Positions 1 to 7,433 of a stretch of 64,000 nucleotides of DNA are shown one piece after another; positions within the stretch are counted from its first letter, which is position 1; every line of letters begins with the position of its first letter. Source of the DNA: Akkermansia muciniphila (GTDB lineage: Bacteria; Verrucomicrobiota; Verrucomicrobiia; Verrucomicrobiales; Akkermansiaceae); the NCBI GenBank assembly GCA_945879075.1, contig CAMCUY010000001.1:1-64000 (forward strand). Reading direction: 5' to 3'. The notes under the pieces were generated by a model. It was not told the DNA's origin. It worked only from the letters and a program-made list of their open reading frames with translations, and ran no database searches. Made by a program: the position numbers and the translations under genes.

Positions 1-464
1 TCACAGTGACCATCAATCTCACCGGCACTTGGAACGGTGACCTCTACGCCTATCTCGCCCACGACAGCGGGTTTGCCGTCCTGCTCAACCGCCCCGGCCG
101 CAGTCTCGACAATCCCGACGGCTCCGCCACTACCGGCATGGTCACCACCTTCGCTGACTACGCGGTTTCCGACATCCACACCGCCATCCCGATGAGCGGC
201 GGATCCTTCACCGGCACCTATCAGCCCGATGGCCGCATCACCGATCCACTCGCCGTGCTCAATACCGACAGCCGTCCGGCCATGCTCTCCTCCTTCAGCG
301 GTTTGAATGCCGATGGCTCCTGGACCCTCTTCATCGCCGACCAATCCACCGGCGAAACCAGCACCCTGCAAAGCTGGTCCATGAACATCACCAGCGTGCC
401 GGAGCCCAGCACGACCCTGCTGGGATGCGTGGTCATGATGGTTCTATTGCCCAGAAAACGTTGA
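1..464 (+). CDS. C-terminal part of a PEP-CTERM surface protein with a proprotein convertase P-like domain
   Basis: The reading frame is already open at base 1, so only the C-terminal part is in the window; the GTG at base 6 in the ORF track is not a convincing start. The visible part resembles the jelly-roll P domain found downstream of subtilisin-like proteases and in many secreted bacterial proteins: a FTGTYQPDGRITDP stretch, then a NADGSWTLFIADQ stretch and a SWSMNIT ending. It finishes with VPEPS, a short hydrophobic stretch and the basic end PRKR, which is a PEP-CTERM sorting signal. Such proteins are exported and processed at the envelope by an exosortase. The identity of the missing N-terminal part cannot be told. 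Confidence 0.8.
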   Translation, partial: TVTINLTGTWNGDLYAYLAHDSGFAVLLNRPGRSLDNPDGSATTGMVTTFADYAVSDIHTAIPMSGGSFTGTYQPDGRITDPLAVLNTDSRPAMLSSFSGLNADGSWTLFIADQSTGETSTLQSWSMNITSVPEPSTTLLGCVVMMVLLPRKR

Positions 465-589
465 AGTTGCCAACGAGGAAAAAACCACCTCATCCGCGCT
501 CCAACGCTTGTTAGTGTTTCTTCTCTGGGGTTAGTCCCCCGCAGCAGAACAAATGCGCCATTTTTGATGGCGAAATGTTACACTGAGGG

Positions 590-871
590 GACACCGACCC
601 GAGAGATTTCCCTGAAATCTACGGCGAAAGCCAGCCCAGGCTTGCCGCCTAAGCCGAGGAGAACCTGCCCGAAGGCTTCGCCTTTCCGGAAGCCCACAGG
701 AAGCGCCTGCGGACATCCAACGCCTGCGAGAATGTCAACGGCCAGATCAAGTAGCGCACCCGCGTCGTCGGACTCTTCCCGAGTGAGGAATCACTCCTGA
801 GACTCGTCACCGGCGTCCTCATCTAGATCTCCGAGTCATGGGAAACCGGCAAAACCTACCTCTCTCAACTA
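590..871 (+). pseudogene. Decayed C-terminal end of an IS256-family (mutator-type) transposase
   Basis: Read in the frame of base 731, the translation is ENLPEGFAFPEAHRKRLR, TSNACENVNGQIK, stop, RTRVVGLFPSEESLLRLV, TGVLI, stop, ISESWETGKTYLS. This matches the conserved C-terminal layout of IS256-family transposases (TTNxxExxNxxIKRRTRVVGIFPxExSLLRLV, then a tryptophan-containing tail). There are in-frame stops at 650 (TAA), 752 (TAG) and 824 (TAG), and no N-terminal catalytic DDE region is present. No terminal inverted repeats or target-site duplication were recognised. It is a dead fragment, a scar of past transposition next to the tRNA gene. Confidence 0.8.
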
Positions 872-1012
872 ACAAAAAATCCGAAAAACACAAACCCGGC
901 CACCTTCAGAAAAAGTCACCAGCCACTTTTACAGAAAAAAGTTTGCTCGGCCAGGACACGCTTTGGGTCACAAGTGTCATGCACCGCAAATGCAACTCAT
1001 TGAAACCAAGAG

Positions 1013-1088
1013 TGGTGGAGCGTAGCGGATTCGAACCGCTGACCCCTTGCATGCCATGCAAGTGCTCTACCAACTGAGCTAACGCCCC
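1013..1088 (-). tRNA. tRNA-Ala (anticodon GGC)
   Basis: The reverse complement begins GGGGCGTTAGCTCAGTTGG and ends with an encoded CCA. The acceptor stem pairs GGGGCGT with ACGCTCC, including one G-U. The anticodon stem CTTGC/GCAAG encloses the loop ATGGCAT, giving anticodon GGC, and the T arm holds GGTTCGAATCC. All cloverleaf arms are present in 76 nt. The neighbouring IS256 remnant and decayed ORF suggest this tRNA lies in a region of past insertion. Confidence 0.95.
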
Positions 1089-1186
1089 TTTCGGGTGGGG
1101 CGGAGGTTTATTCGCGGACCTTCCGGTGGGCAAGACGATTTTTGGAAATTTTTGCCATTTACGGGTTTCTCAGTGGATCGGATCAT

Positions 1187-1500
1187 TCAGTGCTCGCGGC
1201 GGAGGAGGATCAGCAATCGAATCCCGCCGAGGAGGCCGCCAACGGGAGCAACGGTGAAGCGTCCCATCAGGGTTGCGCTGCCTTGGGTTTGCTCGAAGGT
1301 GTCGACTGCCACCGCGTCGCTGAAGGCGAGCGGCTTTAACCACTGGGCGCTGGCATGCGGGAAGCTGGAAGTGGAGGAGGGCGTGCCCCATTGAAAGGCC
1401 GCCGCTCCATTCGGGCCGGTGGGGATTGAATGTGGCGGGAGCGTCCTTGAGATCGAAACCGGACTTGTAGCGGCTGGATAGGTCCTTGTTTGCCGCCATC
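1187..1500 (-). pseudogene. Decayed secreted-protein fragment, possibly from a choice-of-anchor type protein
   Basis: This stretch has no convincing intact gene. On the minus strand one frame reads SIPTGPNGAAAFQWGTPSST, then FPHASAQWLKPLAFSDAV, and ends near a hydrophobic VGGLLGGIRLLILL with a basic RREH tail at the stop (1187-1189). The FQWGTPS start resembles the choice-of-anchor K domain of Verrucomicrobiota/Planctomycetota secreted proteins. The overlapping frame (MAANKDLSSRYKSGFDLK) holds what may be the upstream part, which would imply a frameshift. The homology is short and by eye only, so both the family and the decay are tentative. Confidence 0.35.
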
Positions 1501-1548
1501 AAATAGTGGCCAAGGGGCCGCCGAGTGGGGAGTTGTGGGTCAGGCGAT

Positions 1549-2310
1549 TCAGCCTCCCTGCAACACCTCGACCCCGCGGTTCTGCAATTGCTCGATGAAC
1601 GTCGGATCGGCCGCTTTGTCGGTGACTAGGCAGCTCAGATCGGCGATGTCCGCGAAGAAGAAGGCAGCTTTCTGCCCGAGTTTGGAATGGTCTGCCAGGA
1701 AGACGACATCCTCCGCGTTGGCGATGACCCGCTCCTTGAAAGCGGCTTGGCGGGCATTGCTCTCGCTGACGCCGCGCCCGAGGTGGAGGCCGTTTCCCGA
1801 GAAGAACATGCGGTGGATGTTATAACGTTGCAGTGACTTTTCCGCCGTTAGACCGATGAATGACCGGGACTTGGGGTCGAACAGGCCACCGGTGCAGATG
1901 AGGTCGAGATTCGGACGGTCAGAGAGGGCGGTGAAGACGTTGAGCGCGTTGGTCAGGATGGTGAGTGGGAGGTCGGGGAGAAACTCGGTGAGGGTCAGGA
2001 CGGTGGAGCTGGCATCGAGGAAGATGGTTTCATTCGCCTGGATACGGCCGACGGCGAGACGGGCGATAGACAGTTTTTCTTCCCGGCGGACCGCTTGCCG
2101 CTCGGTGAAGGGGAGGTCTTCGCGGATCCGCCCGGGCGGAATCGCACCGCCGTGGGTGCGGAGAAGTTCGCCGCGTTTTTCGAACATTTCGAAGTCCTTG
2201 CGGATAGTTTCGACAGTCACGCCCAGTTCCACGGCTGTCTCAGCGGTGCGGAGGGAACCTGCTTTCAGGAGAAGTTCTAGGATGCGGCGGTGTCGATCGA
2301 TCGTCAGCAT
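1549..2310 (-). CDS. DeoR/GlpR-family transcriptional regulator of the adjacent aldolase operon
   Basis: An N-terminal DeoR winged helix-turn-helix is clear (RHRRILELLLKAGSLRTAET, then VTVETIRKDFEMFEKRGELLRTHGGA), followed by a DeoR C-terminal sugar-phosphate sensing domain (FLDASSTVLTLTEFLP, LICTGGLFDP, VVFLADHSKLG). The total of about 253 aa is normal for the family. I chose the ATG at 2310 (MLTIDRHRR) over the track start at 2340 because the best minus-strand -10 candidate (AATAAT, 2344-2339) overlaps the upstream ATG. The gene is divergent from the class II aldolase across 83 bp containing a perfect palindrome, so it most likely represses that operon and itself. The inducer is probably a phosphorylated deoxysugar or its breakdown product (inference). 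Confidence 0.88.
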   Translation of the reverse strand: MLTIDRHRRILELLLKAGSLRTAETAVELGVTVETIRKDFEMFEKRGELLRTHGGAIPPGRIREDLPFTERQAVRREEKLSIARLAVGRIQANETIFLDASSTVLTLTEFLPDLPLTILTNALNVFTALSDRPNLDLICTGGLFDPKSRSFIGLTAEKSLQRYNIHRMFFSGNGLHLGRGVSESNARQAAFKERVIANAEDVVFLADHSKLGQKAAFFFADIADLSCLVTDKAADPTFIEQLQNRGVEVLQGG

Positions 2311-2338
2311 GGTTTTGGTTTTCTGTGAATTTCTGGAC

Positions 2339-2385
2339 ATTATTGGGTTTTTTGGGTTGACCTGTCAACCCAATCCCACAAGAAT
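2339..2385. promoter_or_regulatory. Divergent promoters and a perfect palindromic operator between the deoR-type gene and the aldolase operon
   Basis: TTGGGTTGAC (2352-2361) and GTCAACCCAA (2364-2373) form a perfect 10-bp inverted repeat with a 2-bp spacer. Each arm carries a -35-like hexamer: TTGACC on the plus strand (2357-2362), 17 bp before AAGAAT (2380-2385), and TTGACA on the minus strand (2368-2363), 18 bp before AATAAT (2344-2339). A repressor bound to the palindrome would cover both -35 boxes. A further TTGGGTT half-site lies just upstream at 2343-2349. The plus-strand start point would fall about 2391-2393, nearly at the ATG at 2394. Confidence 0.6.
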
Positions 2386-2393
2386 TGGAGCAG

Positions 2394-3155
2394 ATGCCAG
2401 CAACCGAATTGATTTCCCGACTACTTGAATTGTCCCACCAGCTTGGCCGCGAGGAGAGGAAACTTGCGATTCTCGGCGAGGGAAACACCTCCGCACGGCT
2501 CTCGGACGGCACCTTCGTCGTCAAAGCGTCGGGCTCAAATCTCGCTACCCTCAGCGAGGCGGGGGTGGCTGAGTGCCGATTTGAAAAACTCCTGCCGCTG
2601 ATGGCGGAAGGTGAAATGACGGACGCCGCCATCGACCAAGCGCTTTTTGATGCACGCACTTCGCCGGATGCCAAGAAGCCGTCCGTCGAGGCGATTTTCC
2701 ACAGCTATCTGCTGACACTGCCGGGTATCAACTTCGTGGGGCACACGCATCCGATCGCGGTGAACGCGCTGCTGTGCTCCCGTTATGGTCGGACTTTCGC
2801 GTCCCGCCGGATTTTCCCGGATGAAATCGTCTGTTGCGGTGTGGAGAGTGTTTTCGTGCCCTACACGGATCCGGGTCTGAAGCTCTCACAGGCGATCAAG
2901 CTTGCCGTGCAGGAATACATTTCACGCCTTTCCCGCCCACCGCGCATCATCCTTCTGGAGAACCATGGCCTGATCGCACTCGGTGCGACGCCTGAAGCGG
3001 TGCTCGCCGCAACTCTCATGGCGGTGAAGGCCGCCGAGATCTTTGCCGGGGCTGCGGCCGTTTCCGGTGAACCGCAATTTCTAACATCCTCGCAGGTGGA
3101 GCGCATCGCCGGTCGTCCAGACGAGCACTACCGGCAGAAGGCTCTCGGTCTCTAA
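2394..3155 (+). CDS. Class II aldolase/adducin family protein
   Basis: The protein has the class II aldolase fold: an N-terminal GEGNTSARLSDGTFVVKASG phosphate-binding region, a metal-binding GHTHPIAVNALL (H-x-H), and a late ENHGLIALG carrying the third metal histidine. The family includes fuculose- and rhamnulose-1-phosphate aldolases and related sugar-phosphate enzymes, which cut to dihydroxyacetone phosphate and an aldehyde. The start is taken as ATG 2394; the TTG at 2385 in the track overlaps the predicted -10 box. It is 20 bp upstream of the aldolase/SDR fusion and under the divergent DeoR-type regulator, so it probably acts on the same deoxysugar pathway. Exact substrate not determinable. 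Confidence 0.85.
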   Translation: MPATELISRLLELSHQLGREERKLAILGEGNTSARLSDGTFVVKASGSNLATLSEAGVAECRFEKLLPLMAEGEMTDAAIDQALFDARTSPDAKKPSVEAIFHSYLLTLPGINFVGHTHPIAVNALLCSRYGRTFASRRIFPDEIVCCGVESVFVPYTDPGLKLSQAIKLAVQEYISRLSRPPRIILLENHGLIALGATPEAVLAATLMAVKAAEIFAGAAAVSGEPQFLTSSQVERIAGRPDEHYRQKALGL

Positions 3156-3175
3156 TTCATAAATACTCGCAAATT

Positions 3176-5368
3176 ATGTCCAAGTACAAACACGTCAATT
3201 TCCTCTGGGACGATGCCAAAGCCGCTTCGTTTGATCCAGTGGGCCGCCTAATTTACCGCTCCAACCTGCTCGGCAGTGATCAACGCATCACCAATACCGG
3301 CGGTGGGAACACCTCTTCGAAAATCATGGAGAAGGACCCGCTCACCGGCGAGTCCGTGGAGGTTCTCTGGGTGAAAGGCTCCGGTGGTGACCTCCGCACC
3401 AGCTCGCGGGAGAACTTCTCATCACTTTACCAGAATAAGCTGATAGGGCTCCAGGAAATCTATGCAGCCCGTCCGGACAAGGGACTTAAATCACAGGCGG
3501 AGGATGACATGGTGGGCATGTTTTCACACGCCACCTTCAATCTGAATCCGCGCGCGTCCTCCATCGACACCACGCTGCACGGCTTCCTGCCGGGCAAGCA
3601 CGTCGACCACATGCACCCGAACGCGATCATCGCCATCGCCGCTTCGCAAAACCGCGAGAAGCTCACGCAGGAGATCTTCGGCGGCGAGATGGCCTACGTG
3701 CCATGGATGCGCCCGGGATTCGAACTCGGTCTAGCGATGCAGGAAATCGCGAAGAACCAGCCGAACGTGAAGGCGATCATGATGGGTCAACACGGATTCA
3801 TTTCTTGGGATGATGACGAGAAGACCTGCTACAAACACACTCTCGATTTCATCGAAACCGCCGCCAACTACATTGAGGCGAAATACGCGGCCAAGGGTGG
3901 CGATGCCACGGCATTCGGCGGGCAGAAGTATGCCACGCTTGAGGTGGAGAAGCGCGAGGCCATCCTTGCTGCGATCCTGCCTTGGCTCCGCGGCCAGGTT
4001 TCCAAGGAGAAGCGTTTCGTCGGCACCATGCAAGATGACAAGAAGATCCTGCTTTTCGCAAACTCGCATGACGCCGTTCGCTTGGCGGAACTTGGCACCA
4101 GCTGCCCGGACCATTTCCTGCGCACGAAGATCAAGCCGCTCTATGTGGATTGGAATCCGCAGGCAGAGGATGCTGCTGCGCTGAAAGACAAGCTGGCCGC
4201 AGGTCTGGAAGGATACCGCGAGGATTACGCGGAGTACTACTCGCTCTGCAAGCACGACAATTCGCCGGCCCAGCGTGATCCAAATCCTACGGTCGTTCTC
4301 ATCCCCGGCATCGGCATGATTACCTGGGGCAAGGACAAATCCGAGAGCCGCGTCACTGCGGAGTTCTATAACTGTGCTGTCGAGGTCATGCGCGGAGCGG
4401 AGGCGATCGACACCTACGTGTCGCTTCCCCAACAGGAGGCGTTCGATATCGAATACTGGCTGCTGGAAGAGGCCAAGCTCAAGCGCATGCCTGCGGAGAA
4501 GGAGTTGGCCCGGCAGGTGATCATCGTCATCGGCGCAGGTTCTGGTATTGGCAAGGAGACCGCCCACCGCCTCGTCAAGGAAGGAGCGCACATCGTGTGT
4601 GTCGATTTGAACGAAGAAGCGGCAAAGGCGACGGCCAAGGAAATCGCCGACAAGTATGGCGTCGGTATCGGTGTGGCTGGAACCGGGCTCTCCAATTGTG
4701 GACCAGCCATCGGACTCGCTGCCAATATCACTGACCGCACGAGTATCCGCAAGATGCTCGACAATGTCTCGCTCTCCTACGGCGGCTTCGATTCGATTTG
4801 CGTCACCGCCGGGATTTTTGTGCCGAGCGACACCACCGGGCACATTTCTGATGACAAGTGGGCACTCACCTTCGCCATCAATGTGAGCGGCAGCTACTTC
4901 GTCGCGGACGAGGCATACAAGACCTGGAAAGAACAAGGTCTGCGCGGCAATCTTGTTCTAACCACAAGCGCCAACGCCGCTGTCGCGAAAAAGGGCTCTG
5001 TCGCTTACGACGTATCCAAGGCTGCCGCAAACCATCTGGTCCGCGAGCTTGCGATCGAACTCTCGCCATTGGTCCGCGTGAACGGTGTGGCTCCGGCAAC
5101 CGTCGTGCAAGGCTCCGCGATGTTTCCGCGGGATCGGGTGATCGGCTCACTTGCGAAGTACGCGATTCCCTACACCGAAGATGAAGCGACGGAATCGCTG
5201 GTGAGCAAGCTCGCGCAGTTCTACGCGGATCGCACGCTCACCAAGAGCCCGATCACGCCTGCGGATCAGGCAGAGGCTTATTTCCTCCTCGTGTCAGGAC
5301 GCCTTAGCAAGACCACCGGGCAAGTCGTTACCGTGGACGGCGGTCTGCACGAAGCGTTTTTGCGCTGA
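3176..5368 (+). CDS. rhaD: Bifunctional rhamnulose-1-phosphate aldolase / lactaldehyde-type short-chain dehydrogenase
   Basis: The 730-aa protein joins an N-terminal class II aldolase (TLHGFLPGKHVDHMHPNA with the H-x-H metal ligands, later MGQHGFISWDDD) to a C-terminal short-chain dehydrogenase starting near residue 440 (VIIVIGAGSGIGKETAHRL Rossmann motif, catalytic YDVSKAAANHL, final TGQVVTVDGG). This architecture is the known RhaD aldolase/alcohol dehydrogenase fusion (also called RhaE or RhaEW), which splits L-rhamnulose-1-phosphate into dihydroxyacetone phosphate and L-lactaldehyde and oxidises the lactaldehyde. It is probably cotranscribed with the class II aldolase. No rhamnose isomerase, kinase or transporter is in the window. 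A role on L-fucose intermediates cannot be excluded. Confidence 0.88.
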   Translation: MSKYKHVNFLWDDAKAASFDPVGRLIYRSNLLGSDQRITNTGGGNTSSKIMEKDPLTGESVEVLWVKGSGGDLRTSSRENFSSLYQNKLIGLQEIYAARPDKGLKSQAEDDMVGMFSHATFNLNPRASSIDTTLHGFLPGKHVDHMHPNAIIAIAASQNREKLTQEIFGGEMAYVPWMRPGFELGLAMQEIAKNQPNVKAIMMGQHGFISWDDDEKTCYKHTLDFIETAANYIEAKYAAKGGDATAFGGQKYATLEVEKREAILAAILPWLRGQVSKEKRFVGTMQDDKKILLFANSHDAVRLAELGTSCPDHFLRTKIKPLYVDWNPQAEDAAALKDKLAAGLEGYREDYAEYYSLCKHDNSPAQRDPNPTVVLIPGIGMITWGKDKSESRVTAEFYNCAVEVMRGAEAIDTYVSLPQQEAFDIEYWLLEEAKLKRMPAEKELARQVIIVIGAGSGIGKETAHRLVKEGAHIVCVDLNEEAAKATAKEIADKYGVGIGVAGTGLSNCGPAIGLAANITDRTSIRKMLDNVSLSYGGFDSICVTAGIFVPSDTTGHISDDKWALTFAINVSGSYFVADEAYKTWKEQGLRGNLVLTTSANAAVAKKGSVAYDVSKAAANHLVRELAIELSPLVRVNGVAPATVVQGSAMFPRDRVIGSLAKYAIPYTEDEATESLVSKLAQFYADRTLTKSPITPADQAEAYFLLVSGRLSKTTGQVVTVDGGLHEAFLR

Positions 5369-5383
5369 CTTCGCTATCCTGCT

Positions 5384-5435
5384 GACGTGCGATGCGAGTA
5401 GCGTGTTGAAAAACACATCACTTGGATCGCACGTC
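5384..5435 (+). terminator. Long hairpin downstream of the aldolase operon
   Basis: GACGTGCGAT (5384-5393) pairs perfectly with ATCGCACGTC (5426-5435). Inside it GTGTT (5403-5407) pairs with AACAC (5412-5416) around a GAAA tetraloop, separated from the outer stem by internal loops. It starts 15 bp after the rhaD-type stop codon. There is no U-run, so intrinsic termination is uncertain; it could instead stabilise the mRNA 3' end or be a mobile palindromic element. Confidence 0.4.
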
Positions 5436-5499
5436 GCACCAGCCGTTCTTTCTCAGGACAAGGGGTTGGAATTCCGACGGCATTTCTCCGGGAAGGTGA

Positions 5500-5823
5500 G
5501 TGACGAGCATGACATCTCGTTCAAGTCCGTGCAAGGAATGGAGCGTCGAGGTGAGTTGGAACGCTGCCGTGAATGCCGCGCTCGACACGGTGAAAAGCCT
5601 GATCACGCCGACTCCGGCCGGGGACTGGCATTCCGTCGCGGTCTGCTCGGACGGTTCATATGGCATCGAAAAAGGCCTCAGCGCCTCGATGCCGATCCGC
5701 ACCCTTGCGAACGGCAATTGGGAAGTCGTCCAAGGTCTGCCGATCGACGCCTTCAGCCAGGAAAAAATCGATCTCACTATCAGCGAACTCAAAGAAGAGC
5801 GCGACGCGGTGAAAAGCTTTTGA
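5500..5823 (+). pseudogene. C-terminal remnant of a malate dehydrogenase
   Basis: From about base 5550 the translation reads NAAVNAALDTVKSLITPTP, AGDWHSVAVCSDGSYGIEKG, then IRTLANGNWEVVQGLPID, AFSQEKIDLTISELKEERD and AVKSF. This is the C-terminal substrate-binding end of a NAD-dependent malate dehydrogenase of the MalDH type (SDGSYG and the NWEVVQGLxIDxFSxxKID region). The N-terminal Rossmann domain and catalytic Arg/His segments (about two thirds of the protein) are missing, and the first 15-20 codons of this ORF do not look like the family. It is a truncated gene; whether the remaining ORF is translated is unknown. Confidence 0.78.
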
Positions 5824-5845
5824 TTCCCGGCTAAATCAAGTCCGC

Positions 5846-6517
5846 TCAGTGGGTGCCTTCGTAAATGGTGACGACACCGAGCGTGACCGGCGTGCAGTCG
5901 GTTTGTCCGAAGCCGCAGGTCTCCAGCAAGTCCGTCATCGCCTTGCCTGATGGGAATTGTTCGATCGAGCCGCCGAGGTATTCGTAGGCGTCCTTCTGGC
6001 CGGTTAGCCAGCCAGCCATGTGCGGCAGGACGTGGTGGAGATACCAGCGGTAAGGGCCGCGCAGGATGCCGTCGGGCAGCGAAAAATCCAGGATGACGAG
6101 GCGGCCGCCGGGCTTGAGGACGCGGTGCATTTCGCGCAGCGCGGCGGGGTAGTCGGCCATGTTGCGCAGACCGAAGGCGACGGTGACAACGTCGAATTCG
6201 GCGTCTTTGAAAGGGAGTTGCAGCGCGTCTGCGACGATGGTTTTGGCCATGCCGCGACTGGCGGCGTGGGCGAGCATCTCCGCGCAGAAGTCGGAGGCGA
6301 TGACTTCGCACCGTGGGCATTCGTCCTGGATTTCCAAGGCGAGGTCGCCGGTGCCGCTGGCGACGTCGAGTAGGCGCGCCGGCTTCCACTTCCGGACGCG
6401 GGCGGTGACGACCTTGCGCCACCAGATGTCCATGCCGCAGCTCAGGACGTGATTGGTCAGCACGTAGCGGTCGGCGATTCTCGCGAAGGCATCTTGGACG
6501 TAAAGGGCGTCGGGCAT
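5846..6517 (-). CDS. menG: Demethylmenaquinone/ubiquinone methyltransferase
   Basis: A class I SAM-dependent methyltransferase of the UbiE/MenG family. Visible signatures are YVQDAFARIADRYVLTNHVL at the N terminus, the SAM loop LLDVASGTGDLALEIQ, the family hallmark FDVVTVAFGLRNMAD, and EMHRVLKPGGRLVILDFS. The enzyme performs the C-methylation in menaquinone (or ubiquinone) synthesis at the membrane. I chose the ATG at 6517 (MPDALYVQDAF) because it gives the usual family length; the track start adds 21 residues unlike the family. The gene stands between the mdh remnant and the aldehyde dehydrogenase operon, with no other quinone genes nearby. Confidence 0.9.
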   Translation of the reverse strand: MPDALYVQDAFARIADRYVLTNHVLSCGMDIWWRKVVTARVRKWKPARLLDVASGTGDLALEIQDECPRCEVIASDFCAEMLAHAASRGMAKTIVADALQLPFKDAEFDVVTVAFGLRNMADYPAALREMHRVLKPGGRLVILDFSLPDGILRGPYRWYLHHVLPHMAGWLTGQKDAYEYLGGSIEQFPSGKAMTDLLETCGFGQTDCTPVTLGVVTIYEGTH

Positions 6518-6558
6518 GCGGGATGGGTAAACCGGATGGGATTTCGGACAAGCGCGAA

Positions 6559-7419
6559 TTACGCGCCGATGGGATGCCAAGTGGTTTTGGCTTCGAGGTG
6601 GTCGCGGATTTCATAGAGGCCCTGGGCGTTTTCCGCGAACCAGTCGGTGGGGGTTTCGGCAGGAATGAGCTTGAGGCGCTTGACGCTGTCAGCGGCTCCG
6701 GTCTGGAGGGTTTTGCGCTCCTCGAGATTTCCGACGACGGCGAGTCCTCGCAAATGGGCGTGAGTCACGAAGGTCGGGATGAGCTCGTCGCGCCGGCCGG
6801 TGAGTAGATTGACGACTCCGCCGGGCAGGTCGCTGGTGGCGAGCATCTCGCCCAGCAGGATGGACGGATAGGGTTGCGTGGAAGAGGCGAGCGCGACGAC
6901 GGAGTTGCCGCTGGTGATGGCTGGCAGGATGAGCGAGAGCAGGCCTAGCAGCGGTGCCTCGTCCGGCGCGATGATGCCGATGATGCCCATTGGCTCGGTG
7001 ACGGTGAAATTGAAATGGGGCGAGGAAACCGGGTTCACACTGCCGAGCAGGGCTTGGAATTTATCCGTCCAGCCGGCGTAGTGGACGATGCGCTCGATGC
7101 TGGCGCGGACCTCGCGCTCGGCGTCTTTTTTGGAACTGCCACCGAGGGAGATGGCATCCGTCATTTCCGCGGCGCGGGCCTCCAGCATTTCCGCGAGGCG
7201 ATAGAGAATCTGCCCGCGGTTGTACGCATTGCGGGCGGACCAGCCGGGGCCGGCCTTGGCGGCGGCTTCCACGGCGTTGCGCAGGTCCTTGCGGGAACAG
7301 AGCGGGATGTTCGCGAAGAATGCGCCGCTGGCGTCGGAGAGCGGATAGACACGACCGCTCTCCGAGCGGATGAAGGCTCCGCCGACGTAGCACTTGGGGG
7401 TTTTGGTGATTCGAAGCAT
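6559..7419 (-). CDS. Aldehyde dehydrogenase-like protein without catalytic half (ALDH16 second-domain type)
   Basis: The sequence follows the N-terminal, NAD-binding part of an aldehyde dehydrogenase (FNFTVTEPMGIIGIIAPDEA, LPAITSGNSVVALAS, then DLPGGVVNLLTG) but stops at 286 aa. It lacks the catalytic-cysteine domain and ends with a private tail (WFAENAQGLYEIRDHLEAK). Instead of the usual PWNFP it has APDEAP. A full ALDH is about 490 aa, so this is a truncated, non-catalytic paralogue. It lies 14 bp after the complete ALDH gene in the same operon; together the two equal about 780 aa, the size and layout of ALDH16, whose second domain is likewise truncated and lacks the cysteine. Probably a structural partner (inference). 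Confidence 0.8.
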   Translation of the reverse strand: MLRITKTPKCYVGGAFIRSESGRVYPLSDASGAFFANIPLCSRKDLRNAVEAAAKAGPGWSARNAYNRGQILYRLAEMLEARAAEMTDAISLGGSSKKDAEREVRASIERIVHYAGWTDKFQALLGSVNPVSSPHFNFTVTEPMGIIGIIAPDEAPLLGLLSLILPAITSGNSVVALASSTQPYPSILLGEMLATSDLPGGVVNLLTGRRDELIPTFVTHAHLRGLAVVGNLEERKTLQTGAADSVKRLKLIPAETPTDWFAENAQGLYEIRDHLEAKTTWHPIGA

Positions 7420-7433
7420 GATGAATATGGGAC

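Noticed and set aside
3731-4936. 401-aa minus-strand ORF opposite the rhaD-type gene
   Set aside because: Shadow of a high-GC coding sequence; Arg/His/Asp-rich translation without motifs, and the plus-strand frame has clear catalytic residues.
5418-6614. 398-aa minus-strand ORF across menG and the mdh remnant
   Set aside because: Frame-shifted shadow with Arg/Pro-rich low-complexity translation; menG in another frame carries all family motifs.
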